Assembly: GCA_040222185.1 (NCBI GenBank)
Contig: JAVKDP010000026.1
Span: 1 to 64,000 of the forward strand
Reading direction: 5' to 3'
DNA length: 64,000 nucleotides
Source of the DNA: JAVKDP01 sp040222185
Lineage (GTDB): Bacteria > Bacteroidota > Rhodothermia > Balneolales > Balneolaceae
Each line of letters opens with the position of its first letter. The stretch's first letter is position 1. Positions 16,542 through 26,471 of the stretch are shown here, piece by piece. A program made the translations under genes and the position numbers. A model generated the notes under the pieces. That model saw only the letters and a list, made by a program, of their open reading frames with translations, was not told the DNA's origin and did no database searches.

Positions 16542-18488
16542 TTAACAGGTCTCACACAAGTGAGAATGTGACTCAGTTTTATTTTTTTTACCAGAGGGTT
16601 TAAAGAAAGAAAAGATAGACTGATTATCTGAAAACCTTCTTTGAATACGAATGGCATTCCCGATTGCGATCAATGCTACCCCCACATCTGCAAAAATAGC
16701 CTCCCACATAGTTGCGATACCAAATGCTGCCATAGACATTACAAGAATCTTGATTCCCATCGCAAGAGCTATGTTTTGCCAAACGATCCGGTGGGTAAAC
16801 GTTGCTATATCTATTGCTAATGGAATTTTTGAAGGTTGGTCAGTCTGGATGACTACATCGGCGGTCTCCACCGTGGCGTCAGAGCCAATACCACCCATTG
16901 CAATACCCACATCAGCTAATGTAATGACTGGAGCATCATTTACTCCATCTCCTACAAATCCCACAACTTTTCCTTTCCCAAGAGCCTGTTCCAGATATTT
17001 ATATTTTTCATCCGGGAGTAATCCTCCATAGGCCTCATCCAGATTAAGTTGCTTTCCTACAGAAGTTGCAACCTGTTCATTATCCCCTGATAACATAACT
17101 AATCGTTCTACCCCTTTTGCCCGGAGCAGTGAAATAGCTTGTCTGCTATCTTCTTTGATCTTATCTGCGATAATTATTGTACCTTCATGCTCCCCATCCA
17201 CCGCTACATGAACCAGTGTATCAGGGTTTGAATAGTTGATGGATTGAATAGCAACCTGGTTGCTCATAAACAATTCCTGATTACCCACCAATACCCGTCT
17301 CTTAGCAACCAACCCTTTTAATCCCTTTCCTGAAATTTCTTCTTGCTGTTCACTTTCATACAATTCCTTGCCATTCTTAAATTCAAGAATTGCTTTACCA
17401 ATAGGATGTGTGGAGTGTTTTTCTAGGGAGGCAGCGTATGCTATAATTTCATCTTCACTTAGTCCATTATGCGCTATGACTTGTCTTACTTCAAAAGTGC
17501 CTTCGGTCAGGGTGCCTGTTTTATCCATAAACAGGGTTTTCATTTTTCTGAGCTGATCCAGATAATCTGACCCTTTCAGAAGAATTCCATTCTGTGAAGC
17601 TGCTCCTATACCTCCGAAATACCCTAATGGAATGGATATTACCAATCCACAAGGACATGAAACCACCAGAAAAATGAGCGCCTTATAAAACCAGTCCTGA
17701 AATACATACTCATCAACAAAGAAATATGGAAGAAAGGTCAACGCTACTGCGAGCCATACAACCACAGGAGTATAGACTCTTGCAAATTTAGTCATGAACC
17801 GTTGCGTTGGTGCTTTCCTTTGGGTAGCCTCCTGAACCATATTCAGGATATTTGCCAGCTTAGAATCTTTATAACTGCTTATCACCTCCATTTTAATTGG
17901 AACTGTCTCATTAATTGATCCTGCCCAGACTTCTTCTCCTTCGTGCCGCTGAACCGGCTTCGATTCTCCCGTAAGAGCTGAGGCATTAACCGAAGCTTTT
18001 TTGCTTAATAATATACCATCTAATGGTACCTTTCCTCCCGGTTTCACTATAATTACCTCTCCTATTTGAATCTTTGAAGGGTGTACCTCAACCGATTCTC
18101 CATGGCGTTCCACGATAGCTATATCCGGTTGCTGATCTATGAGTTTTTTTATTGAGTTCCTGGCTTTATGTACTGCTCCATGCTGGGCATATTCTCCAAC
18201 CATGTAAAAAAGCATTACCGCAACTCCTTCAGCATATTCTCCCAATGCAAATGCACCAACAGTTGCAATTCCCATCAGAAAGAATTCACTAAAAAGAGTT
18301 CCGCTTCGAATGAATTTAATCGCTTTGATCCAGACTGGTCCTCCAACAGCTATGTAGGAAATACCATACAGTGAGAGATATACATAATGGCTGCCCTCGA
18401 ATGAAACTACATATTCTACAATCAATGCAGCTCCAAGTGTAACTGCACTGATAATCGCTTCTTTGTACTTTTTTATAAATGCTATCAT
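16542..18488 (-). CDS. Zn/Cd/Pb-exporting P1B-type ATPase
   Basis: The 648-residue ATPase lacks an N-terminal HMA domain and starts directly with membrane helices. Visible motifs are the actuator SALTGES, the CPC metal site in TM6 (Cys278-Pro-Cys280), the phosphorylation site DKTGT (Asp322), HSTHPIG in the nucleotide domain and GDGVNDAP. The last helices contain MGIK and an FADVGV Asp, the Lys and Asp of P1B-2 (Zn2+/Cd2+/Pb2+) pumps. The C-terminal tail SHSHLCETC is an extra His/Cys metal-binding end. It exports divalent metal from the cytoplasm to the periplasm, where the adjacent RND system can remove it. Last gene of the minus-strand metal operon. Confidence 0.92.
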   Translation of the reverse strand: MIAFIKKYKEAIISAVTLGAALIVEYVVSFEGSHYVYLSLYGISYIAVGGPVWIKAIKFIRSGTLFSEFFLMGIATVGAFALGEYAEGVAVMLFYMVGEYAQHGAVHKARNSIKKLIDQQPDIAIVERHGESVEVHPSKIQIGEVIIVKPGGKVPLDGILLSKKASVNASALTGESKPVQRHEGEEVWAGSINETVPIKMEVISSYKDSKLANILNMVQEATQRKAPTQRFMTKFARVYTPVVVWLAVALTFLPYFFVDEYVFQDWFYKALIFLVVSCPCGLVISIPLGYFGGIGAASQNGILLKGSDYLDQLRKMKTLFMDKTGTLTEGTFEVRQVIAHNGLSEDEIIAYAASLEKHSTHPIGKAILEFKNGKELYESEQQEEISGKGLKGLVAKRRVLVGNQELFMSNQVAIQSINYSNPDTLVHVAVDGEHEGTIIIADKIKEDSRQAISLLRAKGVERLVMLSGDNEQVATSVGKQLNLDEAYGGLLPDEKYKYLEQALGKGKVVGFVGDGVNDAPVITLADVGIAMGGIGSDATVETADVVIQTDQPSKIPLAIDIATFTHRIVWQNIALAMGIKILVMSMAAFGIATMWEAIFADVGVALIAIGNAIRIQRRFSDNQSIFSFFKPSGKKNKTESHSHLCETC

Positions 18489-18568
18489 GGGATTCCTTTT
18501 TTATTTCATAATAGCGTTATAACTCTCCATTAGATTGCAGATTTATGTAATTCTCGTGTAGTATTTTG

Positions 18569-19138
18569 TTATATCTGATCAATCGACACCCTTTTATTTT
18601 CCTTTATTTCTTTAAAATGAGACGGGGATAGTCCGGTTTCAGCTTTGAACTGACGGGAAAAATGCTGCTGACTACTGTAGCCTAATTCATAGGCAATCTC
18701 TGTCAGGTTAAGCTCACCGTATACAATGAGTTCTTTTGCCCGCTCAATCTTCTGAAGAATGTAGTACCGTTCAATGGATTTCCCTTCGACATTTGAGAAC
18801 AAACGGCTCAGATATTGGTAGTCCTTACTCATACTTTTAGCAAGATAGTCTGAAAGCTTTCCTGAAAGCTCCTTATTGGTTCGTACTAACTGTATGATAA
18901 GTTGTTTGATTTGTTCTACCGTCTTACTTCCCTGATCATTAATGATCTCGAATCCATTTTTTTGAACTATTTTAATCAGCCTTCGGTATTCCTCATCAGA
19001 GATAGGTTCGTTAAGAGTGAGTTCACCCAATTCAATATGCTTCACTGCAAAATCTGCCGCGGAAAGTTTTTCTTCCAAAACCTCCGCACAGTGGCTACAT
19101 ACCATGTTTTTTATGTGAAAGTATTCTTGATTTTTCAT
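18569..19138 (-). CDS. HMA-AraC family metal-responsive regulator
   Basis: The 189-residue protein joins an N-terminal HMA-like ferredoxin fold with metal-binding Cys14-x-x-Cys17 (MVCSHCAEVLEEKL) to a C-terminal AraC-type double HTH. The second helix-turn-helix region is ELNLTEIAYELGYSSQQHFSRQFKAETGLSPSHFK, the family signature. It probably senses Zn, Cd or Co through the CxxC and controls the surrounding efflux genes. It lies 9 bp downstream of the adaptor gene and in the same direction, so it would be autoregulated. A paralogue with CxxCC sits in the copper island at 52364-52936. Confidence 0.85.
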   Translation of the reverse strand: MKNQEYFHIKNMVCSHCAEVLEEKLSAADFAVKHIELGELTLNEPISDEEYRRLIKIVQKNGFEIINDQGSKTVEQIKQLIIQLVRTNKELSGKLSDYLAKSMSKDYQYLSRLFSNVEGKSIERYYILQKIERAKELIVYGELNLTEIAYELGYSSQQHFSRQFKAETGLSPSHFKEIKENKRVSIDQI

Positions 19139-19147
19139 TTAGTACTA

Positions 19148-20350
19148 TTAATCATCATGTCCTGTTTCGCTTTTTTTCATTTCAGAGATTAGGTAATAGG
19201 CATTATTCATTACCACCTGCGCACTTTCCGGAAGTGGCTCAAAAAATTTAACTTCCACCCAGTTTCCTTCCTGTATTCCAGTGCTAATTTCCAGAGGGAT
19301 AAATTTCCACTCTACCTCCCCATTCTCTATTTCCTTTTCAGCTAAAAACATCAACGATTTACCATCTTCAGTTACTATCGCATCTTCTGGAATCGCCCAT
19401 ACTTTTTCTGAGGAAGTTTGAATACTCCCCCTGATATACATTCCGGGAATCAGATATTCTTGAGGATCATCAATTTCGGCATGTACATGAACCGCTTTCG
19501 GTTCTTGTTCAAACTTTTTTCCAATTGAATAAATATTAGCTACTAGTTCTTCATCAGACCCCGACTCAACAGTAAACGAAATTTGTTGTCCCTTTTTTAA
19601 TTGACGCACATCTTTTTCATAAACCATAAAATCGGCATGTATATGCTCAACGTTTATTATCTCAAATAAGGTAGCCTGTGGGTCTACATATTGTCCGATC
19701 TGAATTCCTACATCTTCAACATATCCTTCGATAGGAGATACAACAGGGATTCTTTCATAGATTGTACCACTCCGGACTTCCTCAGCATTCAAATTTAACT
19801 GCCTTAAACGAGCTTCAGATCCCTTCACTTCAGCTCGAGTGGCTTCATATTCGGCTTCTGTTTTTTGGAACTGCTGCCCAGATCCTATTTCTTCATCATA
19901 TAACTTTTTTTGTCGTTGGTACTCTTTTTCTAAATAATTCATCTGTCTCCAACTGCGTACGTATTCTGTTTGTACCTGAATAAGATTGGGGTGAGATAGG
20001 TAGGCTACTATCTGGTTCTTGGTTACGAAATCACCTTCAATTACTTCAATCGAAACAATATTGGCTCCTAATACCGAAGTTACGGTCGCTTCGTGTTGAG
20101 GAGGCACCTCGAGTTGCCCATTTACCCTAACGGTATTTGATAATGATCTTTTTCGAAGTGTATCTAATTCAATTCCCAGTGCATTAAACTTTAATTCTGA
20201 AAGATGAACAGTGGATTCTTCCTCGCTTTCTACCTCAGAGGTATGTTCGAACGCAACATCTGTTAGCTCTTCTAATTCTCCTTGCGAGCATGCCGCAGTA
20301 ATTAGAAAAAACACGCTAAAAAGTGATAAATAAATGTGCTCTGTTTTCAT
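19148..20350 (-). CDS. RND efflux periplasmic adaptor (CzcB/CusB family)
   Basis: The 400-residue membrane-fusion protein has a lipoprotein signal (lipobox ITAAC, Cys21), a barrel-sandwich lipoyl half motif (SNTVRVNGQLEVPPQHEATVTSVL), a long hairpin coiled coil (about residues 135-190) and the second lipoyl half (VVSPIEGYVEDVGIQIGQYVDP), then beta-barrel and membrane-proximal domains. It links the inner-membrane pump to the outer-membrane channel. There is no N-terminal HMBD-type zinc ribbon, unlike the copper adaptor at 58775. It is placed 19 bp after the pump-channel fusion gene, in the same operon. Confidence 0.9.
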   Translation of the reverse strand: MKTEHIYLSLFSVFFLITAACSQGELEELTDVAFEHTSEVESEEESTVHLSELKFNALGIELDTLRKRSLSNTVRVNGQLEVPPQHEATVTSVLGANIVSIEVIEGDFVTKNQIVAYLSHPNLIQVQTEYVRSWRQMNYLEKEYQRQKKLYDEEIGSGQQFQKTEAEYEATRAEVKGSEARLRQLNLNAEEVRSGTIYERIPVVSPIEGYVEDVGIQIGQYVDPQATLFEIINVEHIHADFMVYEKDVRQLKKGQQISFTVESGSDEELVANIYSIGKKFEQEPKAVHVHAEIDDPQEYLIPGMYIRGSIQTSSEKVWAIPEDAIVTEDGKSLMFLAEKEIENGEVEWKFIPLEISTGIQEGNWVEVKFFEPLPESAQVVMNNAYYLISEMKKSETGHDD

Positions 20351-20369
20351 AATGATTATTCCTGATTAA

Positions 20370-23300
20370 TTAATTTCTTGATGATTGTGAGTAGTATTGA
20401 AGGATATAGCGACTATCCAATAAGTCACCGAAGGCATCCCAGGCTTTCAGTTCAATATTGAGAGCGTCTCTTAGATTTTGCAAAAACATGATATAATCAA
20501 TTGCTCCTTCTTGGTACGCGGTAATTGCTGCACTTTGTTGTTCCTCTGCCAGAGGTAGTGCCTCTTGCTTGTAATAGGTCCAGGAGTTATTCCATTTGAT
20601 GTAATTCTCTTTAGCTTGAGAGTACATGCTCCAAAAAGTTCTTTCAGCTTCTTCAAATTGATTTCGCGTAATCTTAGTTTGAATCTGTGATGATTGAGTT
20701 TTTCCAAGTTGTGACCAAAAAAACAATGGAACCCGGATACCAACTTCATAGCTGTAAAATCCAGTTTGACCAGAAATTTCCTGTGCAGAATAACTTGCTT
20801 CAAGACGAGGTAGAAAGGCACTTTTAGTGCTCTTTGATTCTGCTTCTGAAACCTCGATATTTTGCTCTGCTTTCATCAACAAAGGGTGTGTACTAGAACT
20901 ATTGAATTGGCCTACTGGTATATCAAGTAGCTCTCTACTCAGCGCTTCCGTTGTGTAGAGTGAGTCTCCGCCAAACCATTGATTAAATACTGACATTGCA
21001 GCGCGATAATCTTGCCTCGCTTGGTCGGTCTGGATCTTCAGATCATTGGCTTGGTTAACTAAGGACAAATATTCCAGTTTTGAACTCGCTTCTGTTTCCA
21101 AACGTAGTTCTGCGGCTCTTGTAATCTCTGAGTATTGAGCATGTAGCTTATCCAGCAACTCAAATTTTTGCAGAGCTGTATATACCTTCGCCCAGCTTCG
21201 TTGAACCTGTAGCTGGATTTGAGCTTTGGCAAGTTCCAGATTGTCCTCAGCCAATTGCTGCTTAGCTCTTTGTAAGTTTATCCTAGATGGAATCCGAAGT
21301 AGGTCAAATTCCTGAGAAATTCCGAACCTTGTATTAATTCCATCAGAGCCATTTCCTACTTCCTCTTTTCCAGTAAAAATCCCGGTATCTCCAAAGTCCC
21401 AAGCTGATTTTTTTAGGGCTCGTTCGCTTTCAATACTAAGTTCCGCAGCTTTGATGGCCGGATAGTTTTCCAGCGCCTTACTAACGGCTTGTTCGACGGT
21501 TAATGGTATTAAACTTTGAGTATTTAACTCCTGAGCTTGCAGATTTCCAGATAATAAAAATGAACTACCTAAAATCAGTAGAATAGAACTTACAGTTACT
21601 GCTTTTCTATTCCGCCGTTTCTCCTGCCATTTTTCTTCAATGGCATAAAGAACGGGAAGTACAACTAGTGAAAGTAGCGTAGCAGAAATAAGTCCGCCGA
21701 TTACCACAGTTGCTAACGGACGTTGTACTTCGGCTCCGGCTGATGCTGAAAAAGCCATTGGAGTAAAGCCCATGATTGCAGCTGTTGCTGTAAGTAAAAT
21801 AGGTCTTAGCCGCTCTTGTGTACCTGCCAAAATTCGTTCTTTCAAGTCAGCAACCCCTTCTTCTTTTAATGAATTAAACCTGCTAATAAGCACAAGTCCA
21901 TTAAGTACTGCTACTCCAAAAAGTACAATGAACCCGACTCCGGCAGAGATACTGAACGACATTCCTCTCAGCTCCAGAAAGAAAACTCCTCCGATTGCTG
22001 CCAGTGGAATGGCCAGGTAGATCATGGCCGATTGTGCGAAAGAGTTGAGGGCAAAATAAAGCAGTACAAAGATCAGAAAGAGTGCAATAGGCACTACAAT
22101 GCCAAGCCGACTTTTTGCCCGTTGCAGATTTTCGAATTCTCCACCATAGGTGATATAATATCCAGGAGGTAAGGAAAGTTCGGCATCAAGCCTGTCCTGA
22201 ATTTCAGAAACCAAAGACTCAACATCACGACCCCGGGCATTTACACCAACATAGGTCCTGCGGAACGTATTATCCCGAGATATCTGCATTGGTCCCGGCT
22301 GGTAACTTATATCAGCAACTTCTTTGATAGGAACTTGAGTGCCATTCTCAAGGTCGATGTATAGATTTTGAAGATCTTCAATTCCGGTTCTGAACGTTTC
22401 ATCAAAACGAACCACTAGATCGAACCGTTTTTCCCCTTCAAACACAACTCCGGCAACACCCCCGGCAAAAGCAGTACTAACGTATTCGTTTAGTTTTTCA
22501 ATAGTAAGACCGTATTGTGCTACTTTATCACGATTATACTGAACCGTCATCTGAGGCAGCCCGGATATTCTTTCTGCACTTACATCCCCAACTCCGGGAA
22601 CCGTTTGAATGATCGAAGCCATTTCATTCACTTTTTGGGAAAGTATTTCTAAGTCTTCCCCATACAGTTTTACCGCAATATCTTCTCTCACACCTTCCAA
22701 TAGCTCATTAAACCGAAGTTCAACGGGTTGAGTAAATACCAGATTCACTCCTACCAGAGATTCATCAAGTGTAGCTTTGATTTTATCGATAAGCTCATCT
22801 TTAGAATCAGCCGAAACCCAGCTGTCTTTGTCTTTATTTAGTATGACATACATATCTGCAATATCAAATGGCATTGGGTCAGTAGGGATATCTGCAACAC
22901 CAATACGAGCAGTAACAGTTTCTACTTCCGGGAACTCATTAAGAAGTATTCTCTCAATTTTTTTGGATACTTCAATCGATTCTGTAAGACCGCTCCCTGG
23001 CCTTATAAGAGCTTGCATTGCAATATCGCCTTCATCAAGTTGTGGAATGAATTCTCCACCCATTCTCGTAAAAGTAAAAATAGCAGCAGCGAAAAGGATC
23101 ACTGCCAGCCCAATAACCAATGCTTTTCGGTTCAGAGATTGTATAATTACCGGACGGTAAACTCTTTGGATATGTTCTATAATCTTATTACTGAATCGGT
23201 CTAGCGCACCTTCAATTCTTACAAACCAATTTGATGTGTTATTTGATGGCCGCATAACTACTGCCGAGATCATAGGTACATAGGTCAAGCAAAGAATAAT

Positions 23301-24767
23301 GGCACCGAGTACTGCAAATCCGAAGGTAAAAGCCATTGGGCGAAACATTTTTCCTTCCACTCCTTCAAGAAAAAGAATGGGAGTAAATACAATGAGAATA
23401 ATTAATTGCCCAAAGAATGCGGCGTTCATCATTGTGCTGCTGGCTTTATAAGAAATTTCGTCCATCTGCACTTTATTGAACGTGGACTTTCCAGACTTTA
23501 CCCTCTTTTGTATTTCATGAACTATGCCCTCCACAATGATCACTGCACCATCTACGATGATACCAAAGTCGATGGCTCCAAGGCTCATAAGATTTGCCCA
23601 AACTCCAGTAGCCTTCATCAAAATAAACGCGAATAACAGAGATAAGGGGATCAAGGAAGCTGTTATTAATCCCCCTCTCAGACTACCAAGCAGTAATACT
23701 AATACGAATACAACTATTAATGCACCCTCGATTAGATTTTTAGAAACCGTACTCGTAGTTCTCCCGATCAATTCACTTCGATCAATAATGGGTTCTATAT
23801 GTAATCCTTCGGGTAATGAGTTTTGTATCTCAGCAATACGATCACGAACCCTGTTCACGGTAGCGTTTGGATTCGAGCCTTTCAGCATCATGATGATTCC
23901 ACCGACCGCTTCTTCTCCATCTTGAGTAAAGGCTCCATAGCGGGTTCGGGTTCCAAATTTAACTTCGGCGACAACATCATTAATTGTAATGGGTAAGCCC
24001 CCTTCATTCTTAATCACAATTGACCGTATGTCATCGAGTGTTCGTATCAGCCCTTCTCCACGAATAAAATTAGCCATACGATTTTTCTCAATGTATGCGC
24101 CGCCAGTATTTGTGTTATTCTTTGCAAGAGCTTCATACACTTCCGAGATCGTAATACCCATTGCATTGAGTTTTTCTGGATTGAGTGAGACTTCGTACTG
24201 CTTAATGCCTCCCCCAAATGAGTTTACCTCTACGACTCCTTCCAGCATCACCATTTGTCTTTTTATGATCCAGTCCTGGATGGTTCTGAGTTCGTTTGGG
24301 GTATATTCTGACTCATACTCCGGATCCACTTTTATTGAATACTCATAGATCTGACCCAAACCACTGGAAATAGGACCCATTTCGGGGCTTCCAAACTTAT
24401 CGGGAATGGTTTCACCCAGTTCATTAAGTTTTTCTTGCACAAGCTGTCGGGGTAGGTAAGTTCCCATATCATCTTCAAAAACGATAGTAACTACAGAAAG
24501 ACCGAAACGGGAAATAGAACGTATTTCAGTGACCCCCGGTAAGTTTCCCATTGCAAGTTCAACGGGATACGTCACAAATTGCTCGATGTCTTCGGTACCC
24601 AGGTTTTCAGATACTGTAATTACCTGAACCTGATTATTTGTTATGTCGGGTACGGAACCGAGGTTAATGGTCAGCATAGAATAAATGCCAACACCAATTA
24701 AGGTTAGGACAAACAAGCTGATGATAAACTTGTTCCTAACGGAAAATGAAATAATTTTATTGATCAT
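20370..24767 (-). CDS. CzcA-CzcC fusion: divalent-metal RND pump with C-terminal outer-membrane channel
   Basis: The 1465-residue protein is two proteins in one. Residues 1 to about 1045 form a heavy-metal RND transporter: 12 helices, large periplasmic loops, and DFGIIVDGAVIIVE near residue 397, the signature of HME-1/2 pumps for Zn, Co or Cd. After a basic stretch, residues about 1057-1080 look like an internal signal peptide (SSILLILGSSFLLSGNLQAQ). The remaining 390 residues are a TolC/CzcC-like outer-membrane factor (LTVEQAVSKALENYPAIKAAELSIES). Such fusions are known in Bacteroidota. Internal cleavage by signal peptidase would be needed to release the channel. Part of the minus-strand operon before the adaptor gene. 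Confidence 0.92.
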   Translation of the reverse strand: MINKIISFSVRNKFIISLFVLTLIGVGIYSMLTINLGSVPDITNNQVQVITVSENLGTEDIEQFVTYPVELAMGNLPGVTEIRSISRFGLSVVTIVFEDDMGTYLPRQLVQEKLNELGETIPDKFGSPEMGPISSGLGQIYEYSIKVDPEYESEYTPNELRTIQDWIIKRQMVMLEGVVEVNSFGGGIKQYEVSLNPEKLNAMGITISEVYEALAKNNTNTGGAYIEKNRMANFIRGEGLIRTLDDIRSIVIKNEGGLPITINDVVAEVKFGTRTRYGAFTQDGEEAVGGIIMMLKGSNPNATVNRVRDRIAEIQNSLPEGLHIEPIIDRSELIGRTTSTVSKNLIEGALIVVFVLVLLLGSLRGGLITASLIPLSLLFAFILMKATGVWANLMSLGAIDFGIIVDGAVIIVEGIVHEIQKRVKSGKSTFNKVQMDEISYKASSTMMNAAFFGQLIILIVFTPILFLEGVEGKMFRPMAFTFGFAVLGAIILCLTYVPMISAVVMRPSNNTSNWFVRIEGALDRFSNKIIEHIQRVYRPVIIQSLNRKALVIGLAVILFAAAIFTFTRMGGEFIPQLDEGDIAMQALIRPGSGLTESIEVSKKIERILLNEFPEVETVTARIGVADIPTDPMPFDIADMYVILNKDKDSWVSADSKDELIDKIKATLDESLVGVNLVFTQPVELRFNELLEGVREDIAVKLYGEDLEILSQKVNEMASIIQTVPGVGDVSAERISGLPQMTVQYNRDKVAQYGLTIEKLNEYVSTAFAGGVAGVVFEGEKRFDLVVRFDETFRTGIEDLQNLYIDLENGTQVPIKEVADISYQPGPMQISRDNTFRRTYVGVNARGRDVESLVSEIQDRLDAELSLPPGYYITYGGEFENLQRAKSRLGIVVPIALFLIFVLLYFALNSFAQSAMIYLAIPLAAIGGVFFLELRGMSFSISAGVGFIVLFGVAVLNGLVLISRFNSLKEEGVADLKERILAGTQERLRPILLTATAAIMGFTPMAFSASAGAEVQRPLATVVIGGLISATLLSLVVLPVLYAIEEKWQEKRRNRKAVTVSSILLILGSSFLLSGNLQAQELNTQSLIPLTVEQAVSKALENYPAIKAAELSIESERALKKSAWDFGDTGIFTGKEEVGNGSDGINTRFGISQEFDLLRIPSRINLQRAKQQLAEDNLELAKAQIQLQVQRSWAKVYTALQKFELLDKLHAQYSEITRAAELRLETEASSKLEYLSLVNQANDLKIQTDQARQDYRAAMSVFNQWFGGDSLYTTEALSRELLDIPVGQFNSSSTHPLLMKAEQNIEVSEAESKSTKSAFLPRLEASYSAQEISGQTGFYSYEVGIRVPLFFWSQLGKTQSSQIQTKITRNQFEEAERTFWSMYSQAKENYIKWNNSWTYYKQEALPLAEEQQSAAITAYQEGAIDYIMFLQNLRDALNIELKAWDAFGDLLDSRYILQYYSQSSRN

Positions 24768-24924
24768 GTGAACCTTCGTACTTCAGAAGTAATTAATTTT
24801 AAGCCAATTTTTATCTGTCCTTGGGGAAGCCAAAGCATTTTTGGTCGGGCGTTTCTATGCAATAAAGATGTGCCTTAGGTAAGACCACTTATTAATTATA
24901 GAAAACGAAATGTAGATGATTGGC

Positions 24925-25395
24925 TTAAATCAGAAGTACGATGGTCTGAAGCGCTTTGGTCTTATCATCTAAAAAGTGAGGCTGTTGAGATGATATTCTT
25001 TGAGTGGTGTCCTCAACAGGGAGATACTCGAGGACTGAGTGACTACCTACAAGGAGAGACTTGAGAACCTTATCCTGACTATAGCGATGAGCATTTGTAT
25101 CCTCAGAGCAAACAATCGCTATTTCAACGTCATTTTGACATCCATTTGATGGATGAGTTAGTGAAACATCGTTTTTCGAGGCATCTGTAATCTCAAAATT
25201 GCGATCACATTTTTTAAAAATACCAATCGAATAATTTGATGTTGTCTCAATATTAACATCGCCATTATCCTCAAAGCAATAAACTAAACTTTCTGTAAGA
25301 CCGTGAGCTACAAGTGCATGTAGGGAAAGGACACACACCAATAGAAAAGCCATTGGTTTTATAAAAGTTCTAAATTTGCGTTTTAGATGTCTCAA
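24925..25395 (-). CDS. Small secreted Cys-containing protein of the divalent-metal operon
   Basis: The 156-residue protein begins with a basic N-terminus and hydrophobic signal segment (FIKPMAFLLVCVLSLHALVAHG). The mature part contains scattered Cys and Asp residues (VYCFEDNGDV, FKKCDRNF, NGCQNDVEIAIVC) and no recognisable fold. It lies 157 bp upstream of the RND fusion gene on the same strand and is probably the first gene of the operon. A protein of similar size and position but different sequence opens the copper RND operon at 53124, so the pair may be periplasmic metal-binding or sensing factors. That role is inferred from position only. Confidence 0.65.
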   Translation of the reverse strand: MRHLKRKFRTFIKPMAFLLVCVLSLHALVAHGLTESLVYCFEDNGDVNIETTSNYSIGIFKKCDRNFEITDASKNDVSLTHPSNGCQNDVEIAIVCSEDTNAHRYSQDKVLKSLLVGSHSVLEYLPVEDTTQRISSQQPHFLDDKTKALQTIVLLI

Positions 25396-25541
25396 TGCGG
25401 TCTCATTTTAAACTAAAGAACTAAAGTAACAACAAAATGCACAATTGTCTTGCATAATCTTGTTGAAAACTTGAACTATTCTGAATGTAAAAGAGAGACT
25501 GTAATTTCGATTGATCTATACATTGCAATTAAGAGTGTTGC

Positions 25542-26471
25542 TTAGTTATTCTCAGCCAATTTATCTATTAATGCCTCTTTCTGAGCATCACTCTTTTCTG
25601 GGTTAGCTTTAATGAGATGTTGAATATTTTGAAGCTTCCATTGGATGGCAGGTAACTTTTTGAGCTTTTCATAAGGGAAGAAACTCCATTTTGGGTCACC
25701 TTCAGTGAAGCTTATTAAAAATACCCTATCCTCCTCGGTAAGGATTTTTTGAATCTTTTCAATCAACTGATTAAGAGTGACTTCGAAATCGTCATACGTA
25801 AATGGGGCATTAGTCATTCCCACAAATTGCTGTTCAAAAGCTTCTCTTTGATCCAATAAGTTCGGACTCAATAACTCATGAATGGGTCTATTATGGCTGA
25901 GTAAAGCCGATATGAAGCCATACTTAATATTTTCGGTTAATCCTTCATTCTGTAATAAGAAATGTACATCAAAGAGATCCCTTGGATGTTGACGGTCAAG
26001 TGCTGCACATATCTTGCCACCAAATAACTCTGCTGTAGAAACCACAGTAATCTCTGCAAACTGTTCGAAAGCATCCTGAACAGCGCCAGACAGAGCATAC
26101 CGCTCCGGTTCAAAGAGATGTCCTCTCATTACCGTATTCACTTCGATCTTAATCTGCGCTTCTTCGGTTTGAACGGTAAGCTTGGCAACCGTTCCATCTT
26201 TTTGTGCGACTTCATTCACGGTGCTATTCAGAATTGCACGATGAATACGGCCTCTAATTTTCCTTAGAGAAGAGGTGATGGTTTGAAGAGCAGTTTTGCG
26301 ATCATCAAAGGAGAGATAGGTCAAATCTATATCGACCGACAAACGGGGTAAATCACGAATAAAAAGATTTATTGCAGTACCCCCTTTTAAGGCGAAGACC
26401 TTTTCTTCATCAATGATAGGTAAAATCTTAATCAGCAGATCAACCTGAGCTTTGTATGGAGTATCAAGCAT
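25542..26471 (-). CDS. abiEii: AbiEii-type nucleotidyltransferase toxin
   Basis: The start at 26471 (MLDTPYKAQVDLL) was chosen over an ATG 54 bases upstream because family members begin this way and it leaves only an 8-bp overlap with the antitoxin gene. The 309-residue protein has the AbiEii nucleotidyltransferase signature: ALKGGTAINLF (Gly30-Gly31) and LSVDIDLTYL (Asp47, Asp49). Related toxins (MenT/AbiEii) transfer nucleotides onto tRNA or other targets and block translation, giving abortive infection or plasmid maintenance. It forms a type IV toxin-antitoxin system with the gene before it. Confidence 0.9.
   Translation of the reverse strand: MLDTPYKAQVDLLIKILPIIDEEKVFALKGGTAINLFIRDLPRLSVDIDLTYLSFDDRKTALQTITSSLRKIRGRIHRAILNSTVNEVAQKDGTVAKLTVQTEEAQIKIEVNTVMRGHLFEPERYALSGAVQDAFEQFAEITVVSTAELFGGKICAALDRQHPRDLFDVHFLLQNEGLTENIKYGFISALLSHNRPIHELLSPNLLDQREAFEQQFVGMTNAPFTYDDFEVTLNQLIEKIQKILTEEDRVFLISFTEGDPKWSFFPYEKLKKLPAIQWKLQNIQHLIKANPEKSDAQKEALIDKLAENN

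Noticed and set aside
23524..23925. 133-codon frame antisense to the CzcA part of the fusion gene
   Set aside because: It mirrors the codon pattern of the real RND gene on the other strand and has no domain or start signal.
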